Positions 1 through 8,259 of a stretch of 32,406 nt of DNA are shown here, in pieces. How positions within the stretch are numbered: position 1 is the stretch's first letter; every line of letters starts with the position of its first letter. The notes below the pieces were generated by a model. It saw only the letters and a list, made by a program, of their open reading frames with translations, had not been told where the DNA came from and searched no databases. The stretch spans positions 1 to 32,406 of the forward strand of contig JAULZV010000021.1 in assembly GCA_032117135.1 (NCBI GenBank). The letters run 5' to 3'. Made by a program: the position numbers and the translations under genes. Source of the DNA: JAULZV01 sp032117135 (GTDB lineage: Bacteria > Patescibacteriota > Minisyncoccia > Phycocordibacterales > JAACPR01).

Positions 1-2
1 CT

Positions 3-119
3 GATGAAGAAATAAAAGAAATTCTTTCCTTCATCAACGACAGACCAAGAGAAGTTATTGATTTTAGAGTTCCGAGTGAGTATCATGTAGAATTATCAGG
101 TGTCCTGCTTCGGGGGTAG
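3..119 (+). CDS. IS30-like transposase, C-terminal fragment (cut by window edge)
   Basis: Reading from base 3 gives 38 codons and a TAG stop. The peptide contains INDRPREVIDFRVPSEYH, which matches the end of the DDE integrase domain of IS30-family transposases (consensus like LNxRPRKxLxxxTPxEv). The rest of the gene lies left of the window. About 50 bases past the stop there is a G/C-run motif (GGTGTCTGACCCC, 168-180) that could belong to the right terminal repeat of the element, but the left end needed to prove this is not visible. No other transposase is seen in the window. The family call rests on this short C-terminal motif, so it is moderately sure; whether the element is intact cannot be judged. 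Confidence 0.6.
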   Translation, partial: DEEIKEILSFINDRPREVIDFRVPSEYHVELSGVLLRG

Positions 120-198
120 TTGGAGGTATTCGGTGATTTCAATATTACACCACACTTTTTTAAGAAAAACGGTGTCTGACCCCCTCTTTGACCCCTCT

Positions 199-1209
199 TT
201 AAATATAATAAAACTCTTTAAACACAGACTCGAATTCTTTGATTGTTCGTTCAGCCACTTCCCTGCTTAATTTAAAGTTTTGTCCTTCATGAGCGATTTG
301 GTTTCGAACTCGGTGTGCTGACCACGCCTTATCAAGTGTTATAAAATCTGATCGTTCAACTTTTTTGAGTTTGTCACCGATCGATACTCCGTCGTATCCC
401 ATTTTATCAAGCATTTCTTCGAGAATAATATCAGCTTCAATAATTGCTTGTTTCCAGTCATTCACATTGTATGACTTGATTAACTCTTCAATATGTTTCC
501 AACGATTATTTTTTTCTGCGATTTTGATAGGGACAATTTCTTCTGTTTGAAATCCTGCGACTTCTTGCGCATCAGGCTTCTCAGATATCAATTGAGACAG
601 AGGTTTCGGTTCTTCTCGATATTGTTCAAGACGAAGTTCCATTTTCTTTTTGGCGATTTTTTGTTCGTTATTGAGTTTAAGTTTATAAAAAACAAACATA
701 ACAAAAAGCAAAATAAGTAACGAATATCCAATTGGTCTATAAAATCCATAACTAAGCGGAACAATATTGATAGCTCGTACTGTACCAACATTAATAGAAA
801 GAGAGTCAAATTCGACCCATCCATCAGGAGCAAGTGGATAATCCACCCTCCACCAAAACGTACCGAACTGCTCGAGAGGACCTTCCATAAGTCTGCCGAC
901 TTCGAGTTTTTTTTGAGTTCCAACCAATGCGCCAGCTGGTGCGTTACGAACAGATACTTCTTTAACATTAATTACAGGCTCCCCTAGCTTGAGAGGATCG
1001 CCAGCTACCCATGAATAGATACTGAATTCTCTGGATTGTTGAGTTGTAGATTGAGTGTTTTGATTTTGCGATTCGTATGGTACTCCAAAGATTGTTTCCT
1101 CTTTATACATCGAGGTCAAAAAAAGAAGTACTACAACTACCACAGCAGGAAAATAAATCCAGACCCAATTTTCTGCCTTTGCGGGCGCGTCTTTTTTTGC
1201 TTCAGCCAT
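199..1209 (-). CDS. Membrane protein with SH3-like outer domain and HEPN/DUF4145-like inner domain
   Basis: The protein has 336 residues. A charged N-terminus (MAEAKKDAPAKAEN) precedes a membrane helix at about 17-36. An outer segment follows, in which about residues 80-140 resemble a bacterial SH3 domain (VKEVSVRNAPAG, then WWRVDYPLAPDGWVE). A second membrane helix lies at about 158-177, then a charged linker, then an alpha-helical C-terminal domain (about 237-336) ending with AHRVRNQIAHEG. RNQIAH fits the R-x4-H motif of HEPN-fold proteins; in HEPN nucleases this motif is catalytic, but many relatives only bind. The predicted topology places the SH3-like part outside and the HEPN-like part in the cytoplasm. 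The start is 3 bp after the gatA stop, so it is probably the last gene of the gatC-gatA transcript. Function unknown; a wall-sensing or RNA-linked role would be speculation. Confidence 0.65.
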   Translation of the reverse strand: MAEAKKDAPAKAENWVWIYFPAVVVVVLLFLTSMYKEETIFGVPYESQNQNTQSTTQQSREFSIYSWVAGDPLKLGEPVINVKEVSVRNAPAGALVGTQKKLEVGRLMEGPLEQFGTFWWRVDYPLAPDGWVEFDSLSINVGTVRAINIVPLSYGFYRPIGYSLLILLFVMFVFYKLKLNNEQKIAKKKMELRLEQYREEPKPLSQLISEKPDAQEVAGFQTEEIVPIKIAEKNNRWKHIEELIKSYNVNDWKQAIIEADIILEEMLDKMGYDGVSIGDKLKKVERSDFITLDKAWSAHRVRNQIAHEGQNFKLSREVAERTIKEFESVFKEFYYI

Positions 1210-1212
1210 TAA

Positions 1213-2619
1213 CTATAGTATCTCAAAATTTTGACCAACATTAAAGAGGCGTTCTTCACCGTGCCATGGCGCAAGCAATTGTAATCCGACAGGAAGATTT
1301 TTTTGGTCGCGTGTGACTGATCCTGCAGGAATCGAAATAGCAGGCACTCCTGCAACGTTAGCCGAAACGGTGAAAATATCAGCGAGATACATCTTAAGTG
1401 GATCTCCGGCCATTTCACCAATCTTGGATGCTGGTGTTGGGCTGACTGGCATTGCAATCATATCAACTGTCTCAAACACAGATTTGAGTTCGTTTTTGAT
1501 CATAGTACGGGCTGTCCATGCATTTCGATAATATTCATCTGCATATCCAGCAGACAATACATATGTTCCGAGCATAATTCTTCGCTTGACTTCAGTACCC
1601 AAAAGTGTTCCGCGAGTCATAAAATAATCTTCGGTCATATTTTTGCCATCGACTTTTTGACCAAATTTCACCCCATCAAAACGCGCCATATTAGAAGACA
1701 CTTCAGCTGGTACCAAAATGTAGTACACCGAAAGTGCATACTCAAAACTTGGAAGTGAAACATCGACAATTTGGTATCCCAAATTCTTGAGTCGCTCTAT
1801 ATTTTCATTAAAGACAGTGAGGACATCTTGGTCAATTCCTGATTTCAAAAAATGATATGGAACACCAATGCGTTTAACTTCAGAGGAGATCTCCCCTGCA
1901 ACACTTGTCTGATCTAATGGGTCAATTCCTTTGATTGCATCAAAAAGTATTTTTGAATCCTGCACAGTCTTGGTGATTGGACCAATAACATCAAAAGAGC
2001 TTGCCATTGCAATCAACCCGTTACGCGACACCGATCCATATGTCGGTTTGAGTCCTACAACACCACAAAAAGAAGCTGGTTGTCGTACAGATCCACCTGT
2101 ATCAGAGCCGAGTGCTAGATGTGCCATACCGCTTGCTACAGCTGCGGCACTTCCTCCCGAAGATCCTCCAGCAACACGATGAGTGTCATGAGGATTGTGT
2201 GTCACTCCATATGCAGAGTATTCGGTCGATGCACCCATTGCGAATTCATCCATGTTTGCGCGAGGAATTAAGATTGCACCTTCTGATTTTAGTTTTGAAA
2301 TAACAGTCGCATCATAGGTCGCAGTGTATCCTTCGAGTATCTTAGAAGCAGCTGTTATCTTTTGTCCTTGTATCAAAATATTATCTTTGATTGCAATAGG
2401 TATTCCAGTCAAAACAGTTGCAGTACCAGCATCAATTCGTGATTGAGCATTAACAATTTGATCATTAATAAAATCTTCATGTATTTCAATAAATACATTG
2501 AGTTCTGGATTTTTTTCTTGTATTACAGACAAATAAGCTTCAACAACCTGCTTAACAGATAATTCTTTACTGATCAGCTTTGTACTTAATTCTTGAATAG
2601 TGCAGTCTTGGATACTCAT
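1213..2619 (-). CDS. gatA: Asp-tRNA(Asn)/Glu-tRNA(Gln) amidotransferase subunit A
   Basis: Amidase subunit of the GatCAB complex, which hydrolyses glutamine and supplies ammonia to convert Glu-tRNA(Gln) or Asp-tRNA(Asn) to the amidated form in the cytoplasm. The amidase-signature Ser-Ser-Lys triad is present: Lys78 in PIAIKDN, the cis-Ser in GGSSGGSAAA (about 153) and the nucleophile Ser177 in DTGGSVRQP. Length (468 aa) is near the family norm of about 480. It lies 4 bp after gatC, so the two are co-transcribed, but gatB is not in the window. There is no Shine-Dalgarno before the ATG, consistent with translational coupling. The following gene starts 3 bp beyond its stop. Confident call. Confidence 0.95.
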   Translation of the reverse strand: MSIQDCTIQELSTKLISKELSVKQVVEAYLSVIQEKNPELNVFIEIHEDFINDQIVNAQSRIDAGTATVLTGIPIAIKDNILIQGQKITAASKILEGYTATYDATVISKLKSEGAILIPRANMDEFAMGASTEYSAYGVTHNPHDTHRVAGGSSGGSAAAVASGMAHLALGSDTGGSVRQPASFCGVVGLKPTYGSVSRNGLIAMASSFDVIGPITKTVQDSKILFDAIKGIDPLDQTSVAGEISSEVKRIGVPYHFLKSGIDQDVLTVFNENIERLKNLGYQIVDVSLPSFEYALSVYYILVPAEVSSNMARFDGVKFGQKVDGKNMTEDYFMTRGTLLGTEVKRRIMLGTYVLSAGYADEYYRNAWTARTMIKNELKSVFETVDMIAMPVSPTPASKIGEMAGDPLKMYLADIFTVSANVAGVPAISIPAGSVTRDQKNLPVGLQLLAPWHGEERLFNVGQNFEIL

Positions 2620-2623
2620 GATG

Positions 2624-2902
2624 TTAGTTTAGAATTTTTTTAACTTTGACAAAATTATCCTGATGAGAGGGTGCTTCTGCAATAATCATTTCCGGATTTT
2701 GATATGATTTAACAACATCATCTCGAAGCATGTTTTTGATTTCATATGACTGAATATCATGATCTACTCCTCCTGATACTTCTTTGATCTTATCGACATA
2801 AGCCACGATCTCATCGAATTGCTCGGCGTACTCCTGCATCTCCGATTCTTCTAAATGTAATCGAGAGAGATTGGCAAGATGTTGAATGTCTTCTTTTTTC
2901 AT
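2624..2902 (-). CDS. gatC: Asp-tRNA(Asn)/Glu-tRNA(Gln) amidotransferase subunit C
   Basis: Small subunit that wraps GatA and GatB in the tRNA-dependent amidotransferase. At 92 aa it has the usual size. The N-terminal pattern I-x-HLANLSRLHLEESE is typical of GatC, as is the mid-protein LRDDVV (family form LRxDxv). It sits directly upstream of gatA. A candidate leaderless promoter precedes it (see 2903-2937), so gatC-gatA may be transcribed separately from ligA, whose stop is only 16 bp upstream. Confident call. Confidence 0.93.
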   Translation of the reverse strand: MKKEDIQHLANLSRLHLEESEMQEYAEQFDEIVAYVDKIKEVSGGVDHDIQSYEIKNMLRDDVVKSYQNPEMIIAEAPSHQDNFVKVKKILN

Positions 2903-2937
2903 GTTGGGTATACTAGCATTATTTGAGTAATTGTAAA
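2903..2937 (-). promoter_or_regulatory. Candidate leaderless promoter of gatC
   Basis: On the minus strand TTTACA (2932-2937) is followed after 16 bp by TAGTAT (2910-2915), and 7 nt later by the gatC ATG. The -35 box lies inside the end of ligA. No Shine-Dalgarno is present. The boxes are decent but not perfect, and readthrough from ligA is equally possible. Confidence 0.35.
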
Positions 2938-4919
2938 AACTCAGTTTCGGTCAAAATAGGTACTCCAAGCTGTTTCGCCTTATCCAATTTTGAGCCCGCC
3001 TCATCTCCAGCAACGATATAATCGGTTTTTTTGGAAACACTTCCCACAACACTACCTCCATTATCTTTAACCATTTTTTTGCCTTGATTGCGCGTAATTG
3101 TCAAAAGTGATCCAGTGAAAACAAATGATTTTCCAGACAATGCATTTGATATAGTATTTTTTTCCTTTTGAATAGTGACATGCTCCAAAAGTTCATCAAG
3201 CATTTTTTTGTTTTGAGGATGAGTAAACCATGTCACTACTGCTTGTGCGACTACCGATCCTATACCATGAATTTCTTCTATTTCAGACACAGAAGCATTT
3301 CGTAACGCTTCAAAATCTTTAAATTTCTTAGCAAGAAGTTCAGCGGTTTCTTCTCCTACCCCATCGATAGACAGGGCAGTGATACATCGAGCCAGTGTAA
3401 TATGTTTTGATTTTTGAATCGAGCTCAACAAATTATCGACTGACTTTTCACCAAAACGAGGCAACGATATAAGATCTCCTTTTTGTAAACTAAAAATATC
3501 AGCAGGATTTTGAATTATATTTTCACGAAGTAATACATCAATAACTTTTGGTCCCATATCTTCAATGTCAAAGGCTGATTTGGAAACAAAATAGTGCAGT
3601 TTACGGCGTTGTAATTCATATGAACCTTTATCAACGCATCGATATGCTGCTTCACCTGGGACACGTTCGATACTTCCATCACCACCACACTCAGCAATCT
3701 TAGATGGAAAAATAAATGCTTTTGTATGAGGAGGTCGAAGTTCTACCAATACTTTTACAATCTTTGGGATAACATCGCCAGCCTTTTTAAGGATAACCGT
3801 GTCTCCAATTCGAATATCGAGACGTCGTATTTCATCTTCATTATGAAGTGTTGCTCGAGAGACTGTTGATCCTGCAACTACTACAGGTTTTAGATGTGCA
3901 ACAGGAGTAATCACTCCTGTTCGTCCAACTTGGAATGCAATGTTTTCGACAACTGTTGTCACTTCTTGCGCTTGAAACTTGAGCGCAATTGCAAATCGCG
4001 GAGCTTTACCTGTATATCCAAGAGAATCCTGAAACTCTTTACGATCGACTTTAAGTACCGTACCATCTATATCAAAATCATATGATTCTCGTTGAGCGTT
4101 CCAAATAGACCAAAACTCCATCACTTCATCTATATCACTACATACTTTACGATGTTTTGAAACCGGAAGACCAATTGATTCGAGATACTCAAGTTCCTCA
4201 TGTTGGGTCGCAATATCAAATGGAGCATACGCAAGATCGTAAATAAAAGCAGACAATTTGCGTTCTCGTACTGCCTCTTGATCAAGTTGTCTTAACGTAC
4301 CAGCAGCAAGATTGCGAGGATTTGCATATGGCTTTTCTTCTCTTTTTTCGAGCTCAGTATTGATTTTCAAAAACTGCTTGCGAGTCATATATATTTCCCC
4401 TTCCACAATAATATTTCGTTTTTCAGAAATAATATGAGGAATGTCCGAGATTTCCTTTACATTTGCAGTTACATCTTCACCAACCCTCCCATCTCCGCGT
4501 GTTGTTGCTTGAAACAATACACCGTCTACATATTCGATTACAATTTTGAGTCCATCAATTTTGAGTTCAGTAACATAATCTACTTTGACTTCTTTTTCAA
4601 AATCTTTTTTTAAAAAATTTTTTATTCGCGTATCAAAATCTAATATGTCCTGCTGAGAAAAAGCATTATTAAAAGACCATTGAGGAACCTTGTGTTCGAC
4701 TGATGCAAATAATGTGTCGGCACTTCCCCCTACGCGAGACAAAGGAGAACCTGTAGATAGATCAGGAAACTCCCTCTCAAGAGAAGCAAGTTCTCGCTCC
4801 AATGCATCATACGCTTCATCTGAAATCTCTGGTTCTTGTTTTTGATAATACAAGTCTCGATGATATGTAATGAGTGCGCGTAATTTTTTTATTTTATCTT
4901 TAGCGTCATTTGTTTTCAT
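2919..4919 (-). CDS. ligA: NAD-dependent DNA ligase, with a degenerate zinc finger
   Basis: Seals nicks in DNA using NAD+, needed for replication and repair. At 666 aa it is full length. Visible in order: Ia domain start (LRALITYHRDLYY), adenylation domain with the KIDG motif (nucleophile Lys120) and EGEIYM, OB fold (QVGRTGVITPVA), zinc-finger region about 405-435, helix-hairpin-helix repeats (GVGEETAELLAKKF; IHGIGSVVAQAV), and a C-terminal BRCT domain (about 590-666, SGKSFVFTGSL). The zinc finger retains only Cys411 and Cys428 of the usual four; the first and fourth positions are not cysteine. It follows the minor pilin genes by 10 bp and precedes gatC by 16 bp. The enzyme call is certain; loss of zinc binding is inference. 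Confidence 0.97.
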   Translation of the reverse strand: MKTNDAKDKIKKLRALITYHRDLYYQKQEPEISDEAYDALERELASLEREFPDLSTGSPLSRVGGSADTLFASVEHKVPQWSFNNAFSQQDILDFDTRIKNFLKKDFEKEVKVDYVTELKIDGLKIVIEYVDGVLFQATTRGDGRVGEDVTANVKEISDIPHIISEKRNIIVEGEIYMTRKQFLKINTELEKREEKPYANPRNLAAGTLRQLDQEAVRERKLSAFIYDLAYAPFDIATQHEELEYLESIGLPVSKHRKVCSDIDEVMEFWSIWNAQRESYDFDIDGTVLKVDRKEFQDSLGYTGKAPRFAIALKFQAQEVTTVVENIAFQVGRTGVITPVAHLKPVVVAGSTVSRATLHNEDEIRRLDIRIGDTVILKKAGDVIPKIVKVLVELRPPHTKAFIFPSKIAECGGDGSIERVPGEAAYRCVDKGSYELQRRKLHYFVSKSAFDIEDMGPKVIDVLLRENIIQNPADIFSLQKGDLISLPRFGEKSVDNLLSSIQKSKHITLARCITALSIDGVGEETAELLAKKFKDFEALRNASVSEIEEIHGIGSVVAQAVVTWFTHPQNKKMLDELLEHVTIQKEKNTISNALSGKSFVFTGSLLTITRNQGKKMVKDNGGSVVGSVSKKTDYIVAGDEAGSKLDKAKQLGVPILTETEFLQLLK

Positions 4920-4929
4920 CTAATTTTAT

Positions 4930-5538
4930 TTAAGATTCGTATACTTGAATGAGTCCTCGCTCGACAGTTCTTGAGTTTGTAGTGCCACATGCGTTATTTC
5001 TTCCCTTTGCTTCGATAGTAGTTTTTATTATATCATCTTCAGGACCAGAACCATTTGAATCAAGAGTCTTGATTATTGTCACAAGGCCGCAATATTCATA
5101 ATCAGGCATTCCAGAAATAGTTTCTTGATTACGTATTGAAATCGAAAAAGTACTTCGATGCTCACCATTTGATTCACTTGTAGTTATTTCTAATGGTTCT
5201 CCTGCACATGAAATATCAGGAGATATTACACCACTTCCATCCCGAACCGCAAGAGTTTCGCCCGGCACCTTAAAGATTGTCCCCGGAATTTGAAGATTGG
5301 AAGGAATACCGACAAGATCCCAATAAAATGCGCACTCAAGTGCAGTGTTTGCAGCATAAAATGCGTATTGAGATTCACGACTTGTGCCCGAAAGAATAGT
5401 TTGCCGAAGTGCCACTGAAATAATTGTAGCACCAATAGCAACAACCAGAGTTGCAACCAAAATTGAAAACAAAAGAGTAAAGCCTTTTATCTTTTCTGCT
5501 ACATACTCTTTTCTTATTTTATTTTTTAAAATTTTCAT
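4930..5538 (-). CDS. PilX/GspK-like minor pilin
   Basis: A 202-aa protein with a type III prepilin signal: a basic leader ending KIKG, then FTLLFSILVATLVVAIGATI as the hydrophobic stalk helix. The residue at mature position 5 is Phe, not the usual Glu; PilX/GspK-type tip pilins commonly lack Glu5. The next part, SRESQYAFYAANTALECAFYW, matches the PilX N-terminal pattern (Q-A-x-x-A-A-xx-GxE). The C-terminal domain is unrecognised and contains several cysteines. Last of four consecutive minor pilin genes; the next gene of the run is ligA. The likely role is tip complex or priming of the type IV pilus. Confidence 0.75.
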   Translation of the reverse strand: MKILKNKIRKEYVAEKIKGFTLLFSILVATLVVAIGATIISVALRQTILSGTSRESQYAFYAANTALECAFYWDLVGIPSNLQIPGTIFKVPGETLAVRDGSGVISPDISCAGEPLEITTSESNGEHRSTFSISIRNQETISGMPDYEYCGLVTIIKTLDSNGSGPEDDIIKTTIEAKGRNNACGTTNSRTVERGLIQVYES

Positions 5539-5552
5539 GAATGATACGCATG

Positions 5553-6149
5553 TTACGGATTAAAAACTGGTACCCAATTATAAATGTTCTCCTGTACAAT
5601 TACTCGACGTTTTTCAAGTGCAGGTCCTTCCCATTCTACTACCACAATTATTTGTGCCTCACGATTAGGAACGAGTTCTGATAAGTAAATTGTTCTTGAA
5701 TATTTAGATTCAACTCCTGGGCGGTTGTGAAGACGAAATTCTCTTGTGGATTGATCATATACCATCTTAGGACAAAGGGTGTTCAAGGTGCCGTCACACG
5801 CAAGGGCCGCTCTTCCTCTTGTTGAATATCCGATATTACATTTAGTAACTGATCCATTAACCGGCGCACATGATCCTAGCGTATCTAACCAATCACCCGA
5901 TTCACCAGCAAGTGCCTTACTGTCTCTTGTATTTTTGATCATTTCAATAGCATCTTGTGCAAGATAAAATGCGACTATTTGATCTCGCGCTGTAAATGAT
6001 GCACGAAGACCACTTTGCGCAAAAGAAAGTGGACCAGTTATCGAAATCAAAAGAATAAAAATAGCGACGAGTGTTTCGACCATCGTAAATCCAGTATCAG
6101 GTGAAGTAGACTGGGTCTGTATATTTTTTTTGAAAAATGTATGCATCAT
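5553..6149 (-). CDS. PilV-like minor pilin
   Basis: A 198-aa prepilin. The cleavage motif is DTG followed by FTMVETLVAIFILLISI, with Glu at mature position 5. The following FAQSGLRASFTARDQIVAFYLAQDAIEMIKNTRD is the PilV/GspI-type pattern (xxAxxLAQEaiExvrnxRD). Paired cysteines (CAPVNGSVTKC; ACDGTLNTLC) may form disulfides outside the cell. The ORF begins with two Met codons, so the exact start is uncertain by one codon. TATAAT lies 7 nt before the ATG within the end of the preceding gene, but with no good -35. Member of the four-gene minor pilin cluster. Confidence 0.75.
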   Translation of the reverse strand: MMHTFFKKNIQTQSTSPDTGFTMVETLVAIFILLISITGPLSFAQSGLRASFTARDQIVAFYLAQDAIEMIKNTRDSKALAGESGDWLDTLGSCAPVNGSVTKCNIGYSTRGRAALACDGTLNTLCPKMVYDQSTREFRLHNRPGVESKYSRTIYLSELVPNREAQIIVVVEWEGPALEKRRVIVQENIYNWVPVFNP

Positions 6150-6157
6150 ATTGTATA

Positions 6158-6700
6158 TTATATTGAAAGTTGACGTTGAGAAACGCTTGTCTGAATATTA
6201 AACTTTGAAGTAACTCGTTCCGAAATCTTTGCCGTTCCTTCTATGTGTATCATAACAAATGGCTGAGCATGACCTTGATTTACAAACTTAAGATATTCAA
6301 CATCGATATCAGGTGAAGTGAGTGGGACAGGAGCACCATTCTCGATTTGTTTAGTGATAACCCCTGGATTAGTACCGCTCTTAGAATGACAATATATTAC
6401 TGACTGTCTTGGAAATTGATCGTTTGGACGTATATCTCTATAAATAATTTCTTCTGTTTGGACACAAGTTCCATTATTAGATACAGCCAGACCTTGCCCC
6501 GCTTTCAAACTTCGAGTCATCGAATCAATGGAGAAATTAAGATTATTTGTGACTGACATGAGTGAACGAGATTTCTTGTTAGAATCAGAGATAGTGACAA
6601 TTGTTCCAATAGTCACAGTCAACACCACAGAAAAAAGTGCAATCGAAACAAGCATCTCAATTAATGTAAAACCTTTTTGTGTAGATTTATTTTTTAACAT
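6158..6700 (-). CDS. PilW/GspJ-like minor pilin
   Basis: A 180-aa prepilin with the classical processing site QKG followed by FTLIEMLVSIALFSVVLTV, including Glu5. The region after the stalk (LMSVTNNLNFSIDSMTRSLKAG) resembles the PilW/GspJ start of the globular domain. Two cysteines could pair after export. It overlaps the upstream FimT-like gene by 7 bp and is followed by the PilV-like gene 8 bp later, so the set is translated together. The specific subfamily is inferred from order and size. Confidence 0.72.
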   Translation of the reverse strand: MLKNKSTQKGFTLIEMLVSIALFSVVLTVTIGTIVTISDSNKKSRSLMSVTNNLNFSIDSMTRSLKAGQGLAVSNNGTCVQTEEIIYRDIRPNDQFPRQSVIYCHSKSGTNPGVITKQIENGAPVPLTSPDIDVEYLKFVNQGHAQPFVMIHIEGTAKISERVTSKFNIQTSVSQRQLSI

Positions 6701-7281
6701 GATGATAAAGGAGTATGACTTACATATATCTGCCCATTCTTACTGACAATAACATATCTCACCGAACCATTAGGGGCAGTTAAAGTTATCTGTGCATGAG
6801 TCGTAGCATTAGAACCGGAAGAAAAATATGGTTCAGGATCTGGCCTCTTAAAGACAACACCTAGTCCATTTTGTTGTTGCGGACATCCGCTATTACCTGT
6901 TTTTAGACGTGTATTGGTAATTTTTATATTTCGCTGGAGCGTATACGCTGTCACACATTCTCCACTACACCCCTGTCCATCCATAGTATCGTCTCCATCA
7001 GAATCAGCAAAAAGAAAGAAATTTGAATTTGATCCTCCTAGAAATTGGATACCATAAGGCACTGCAAACCCAGGGGTCTGACCCCCTTCACTTTTTACAC
7101 TAACTCCATAAATTTGAGCTTCTCGCAGAGAAAGTGCCACGTCATATGCCATGTTGGTCAAGATTGTTTCGTATGTGAATTTATTATAATTAAATATAAC
7201 AATAGACATAAGCACAGCAAATATTGCTAACACAGAGAGCATCTCGACAAGACTAAATCCTTTTTGAGTGTTAGGTTTCAT
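6694..7281 (-). CDS. FimT/GspH-like minor pilin
   Basis: A 195-aa prepilin with leader MKPNTQKG and mature start FSLVEMLSVLAIFAVLMSI (Glu5 present). The next segment, YDVALSLREAQIYGVSV, matches the FimT/GspH pattern of helix followed by LRxAqxxAv. The motif DSDGDDTMDGQGC looks like a short calcium-binding loop. Its ATG shares one base with the TAA stop of the prepilin peptidase gene, so translation is likely coupled. It is the first pilin after the peptidase that must process it. Confidence 0.75.
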   Translation of the reverse strand: MKPNTQKGFSLVEMLSVLAIFAVLMSIVIFNYNKFTYETILTNMAYDVALSLREAQIYGVSVKSEGGQTPGFAVPYGIQFLGGSNSNFFLFADSDGDDTMDGQGCSGECVTAYTLQRNIKITNTRLKTGNSGCPQQQNGLGVVFKRPDPEPYFSSGSNATTHAQITLTAPNGSVRYVIVSKNGQIYVSHTPLSSC

Positions 7282-8135
7282 TAATAATTTTCGAGAATAA
7301 ATCCAATACTTGTTACGTCGATTTTCAAAAAATAGACGAGCAGAAATCCCAAGATAAGGAATGGACCGAATGCAATCTCACTTTTCATTGTAATATGCTT
7401 TGCACCCCTCTTCAAATATTGTTTCAACAATAACACGAGTGCATATACCGTTCCAAGCCACACTGCAATAAAGACTGCTGATAAACCGTACACCAAACCA
7501 AGGACGGTACCGATACTCAAAAGAAGTTTGGCGTCCCCTAAGCCAATCATACGACCTTTTGATAATTTCCATACAGCGTAGATGAGTACATAAAATATCA
7601 AACCTCCACACGCATTCATAATCAAAAATGGCACCCATGTCATAGTGTCGCCTCCAAACCAAAATGGATTACTCCCAAACAATAGATATGAACTCAAGCC
7701 ATAGAGAACCGCACATCCAAATGCAGCAAACGAAAATACATTAGGAATAATTTTATGTTTGAGATCGTACACAAATATAACAACATACAATGCGAGTAAG
7801 ATAGTGGTAAACAAAAGAGAGAGAGTCAGTTCAAGCACAGAAGATGCAATGAGGACATGCATATAAAAGTTTGCCGCAAAAAGGATTCCTGTCGCAAGTT
7901 CGACAGCGGCATATTGCAAACTTATCTTGGATTGGCAATATCGACACTTCCCTTTTTGAATCAAAAAACTGAGTACCGGGACAAGATCTTTTCCCTTGAG
8001 AGAAGTCTTGCAACTCATACACATTGATCGCCCCTTGAGAGTCTTGCCTGTATTATGTCTCAAAATAACCACATTGAGAAAACTTCCAATAATAATCCCG
8101 AGGGCAAAAAAGTACGCAATCAGTATGGTCACCAT
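7281..8135 (-). CDS. pilD: Prepilin leader peptidase / N-methyltransferase (A24 family)
   Basis: Integral membrane aspartic protease that cuts the Gly-Phe bond of prepilins and, in the full two-domain form, methylates the new N-terminus. The N-terminal DiS_P_DiS domain is present with Cys39, Cys42, Cys64 and Cys67 (CMSC and CRYC) that hold zinc. The catalytic aspartates are Asp124 (VYDLKHKIIPN) and Asp201 (GLGDAKLL). About seven or eight hydrophobic segments are seen; length 284 aa is normal. It leads the pilin-ligA run and directly precedes four of its likely substrates; a fifth (8260-8691) lies just upstream. The assembly ATPase and platform protein are not in the window. Confidence 0.93.
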   Translation of the reverse strand: MVTILIAYFFALGIIIGSFLNVVILRHNTGKTLKGRSMCMSCKTSLKGKDLVPVLSFLIQKGKCRYCQSKISLQYAAVELATGILFAANFYMHVLIASSVLELTLSLLFTTILLALYVVIFVYDLKHKIIPNVFSFAAFGCAVLYGLSSYLLFGSNPFWFGGDTMTWVPFLIMNACGGLIFYVLIYAVWKLSKGRMIGLGDAKLLLSIGTVLGLVYGLSAVFIAVWLGTVYALVLLLKQYLKRGAKHITMKSEIAFGPFLILGFLLVYFLKIDVTSIGFILENY

Positions 8136-8144
8136 AATGTCTCT

Positions 8145-8153
8145 AGTATATCA
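8145..8153 (-). promoter_or_regulatory. Candidate extended -10 promoter of the pilD run
   Basis: Minus-strand TGATATACT is an extended -10 box (TGn followed by TATACT) that ends 9 nt before the pilD ATG. The predicted transcript would have a leader of only 2-3 nt. No good -35 is visible, as is common for extended -10 promoters. It lies downstream of the pilin terminator, so the run from pilD to the HEPN-like gene can start here. Confidence 0.4.
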
Positions 8154-8205
8154 GGAATATTTGAAGATACGGCATGTTATCCATCTAAACTGGTGATAAA
8201 AAAAC

Positions 8206-8231
8206 AAAAACACCCGCATGCGGGTGTTTTT
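8206..8231 (-). terminator. Rho-independent terminator after the pilin gene
   Basis: A perfect 26-bp inverted repeat with the G/C core CACCCGCATGCGGGTG flanked by five A and five T. It lies 28 bp past the stop of the pilin gene at 8260. Being symmetric it could work on either strand, but only a minus-strand gene feeds into it. Confidence 0.88.
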
Positions 8232-8259
8232 GGGTTGTTGCGTTAATCTAGTAGATAGA

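Noticed and set aside
7072..7095. GGGGTCTGACCCCC-like match to the motif near the transposase fragment (168-180)
   Set aside because: It lies in frame within the FimT-like pilin gene, shares only about 10 bases with the other site, and has no flanking mobile-element features.
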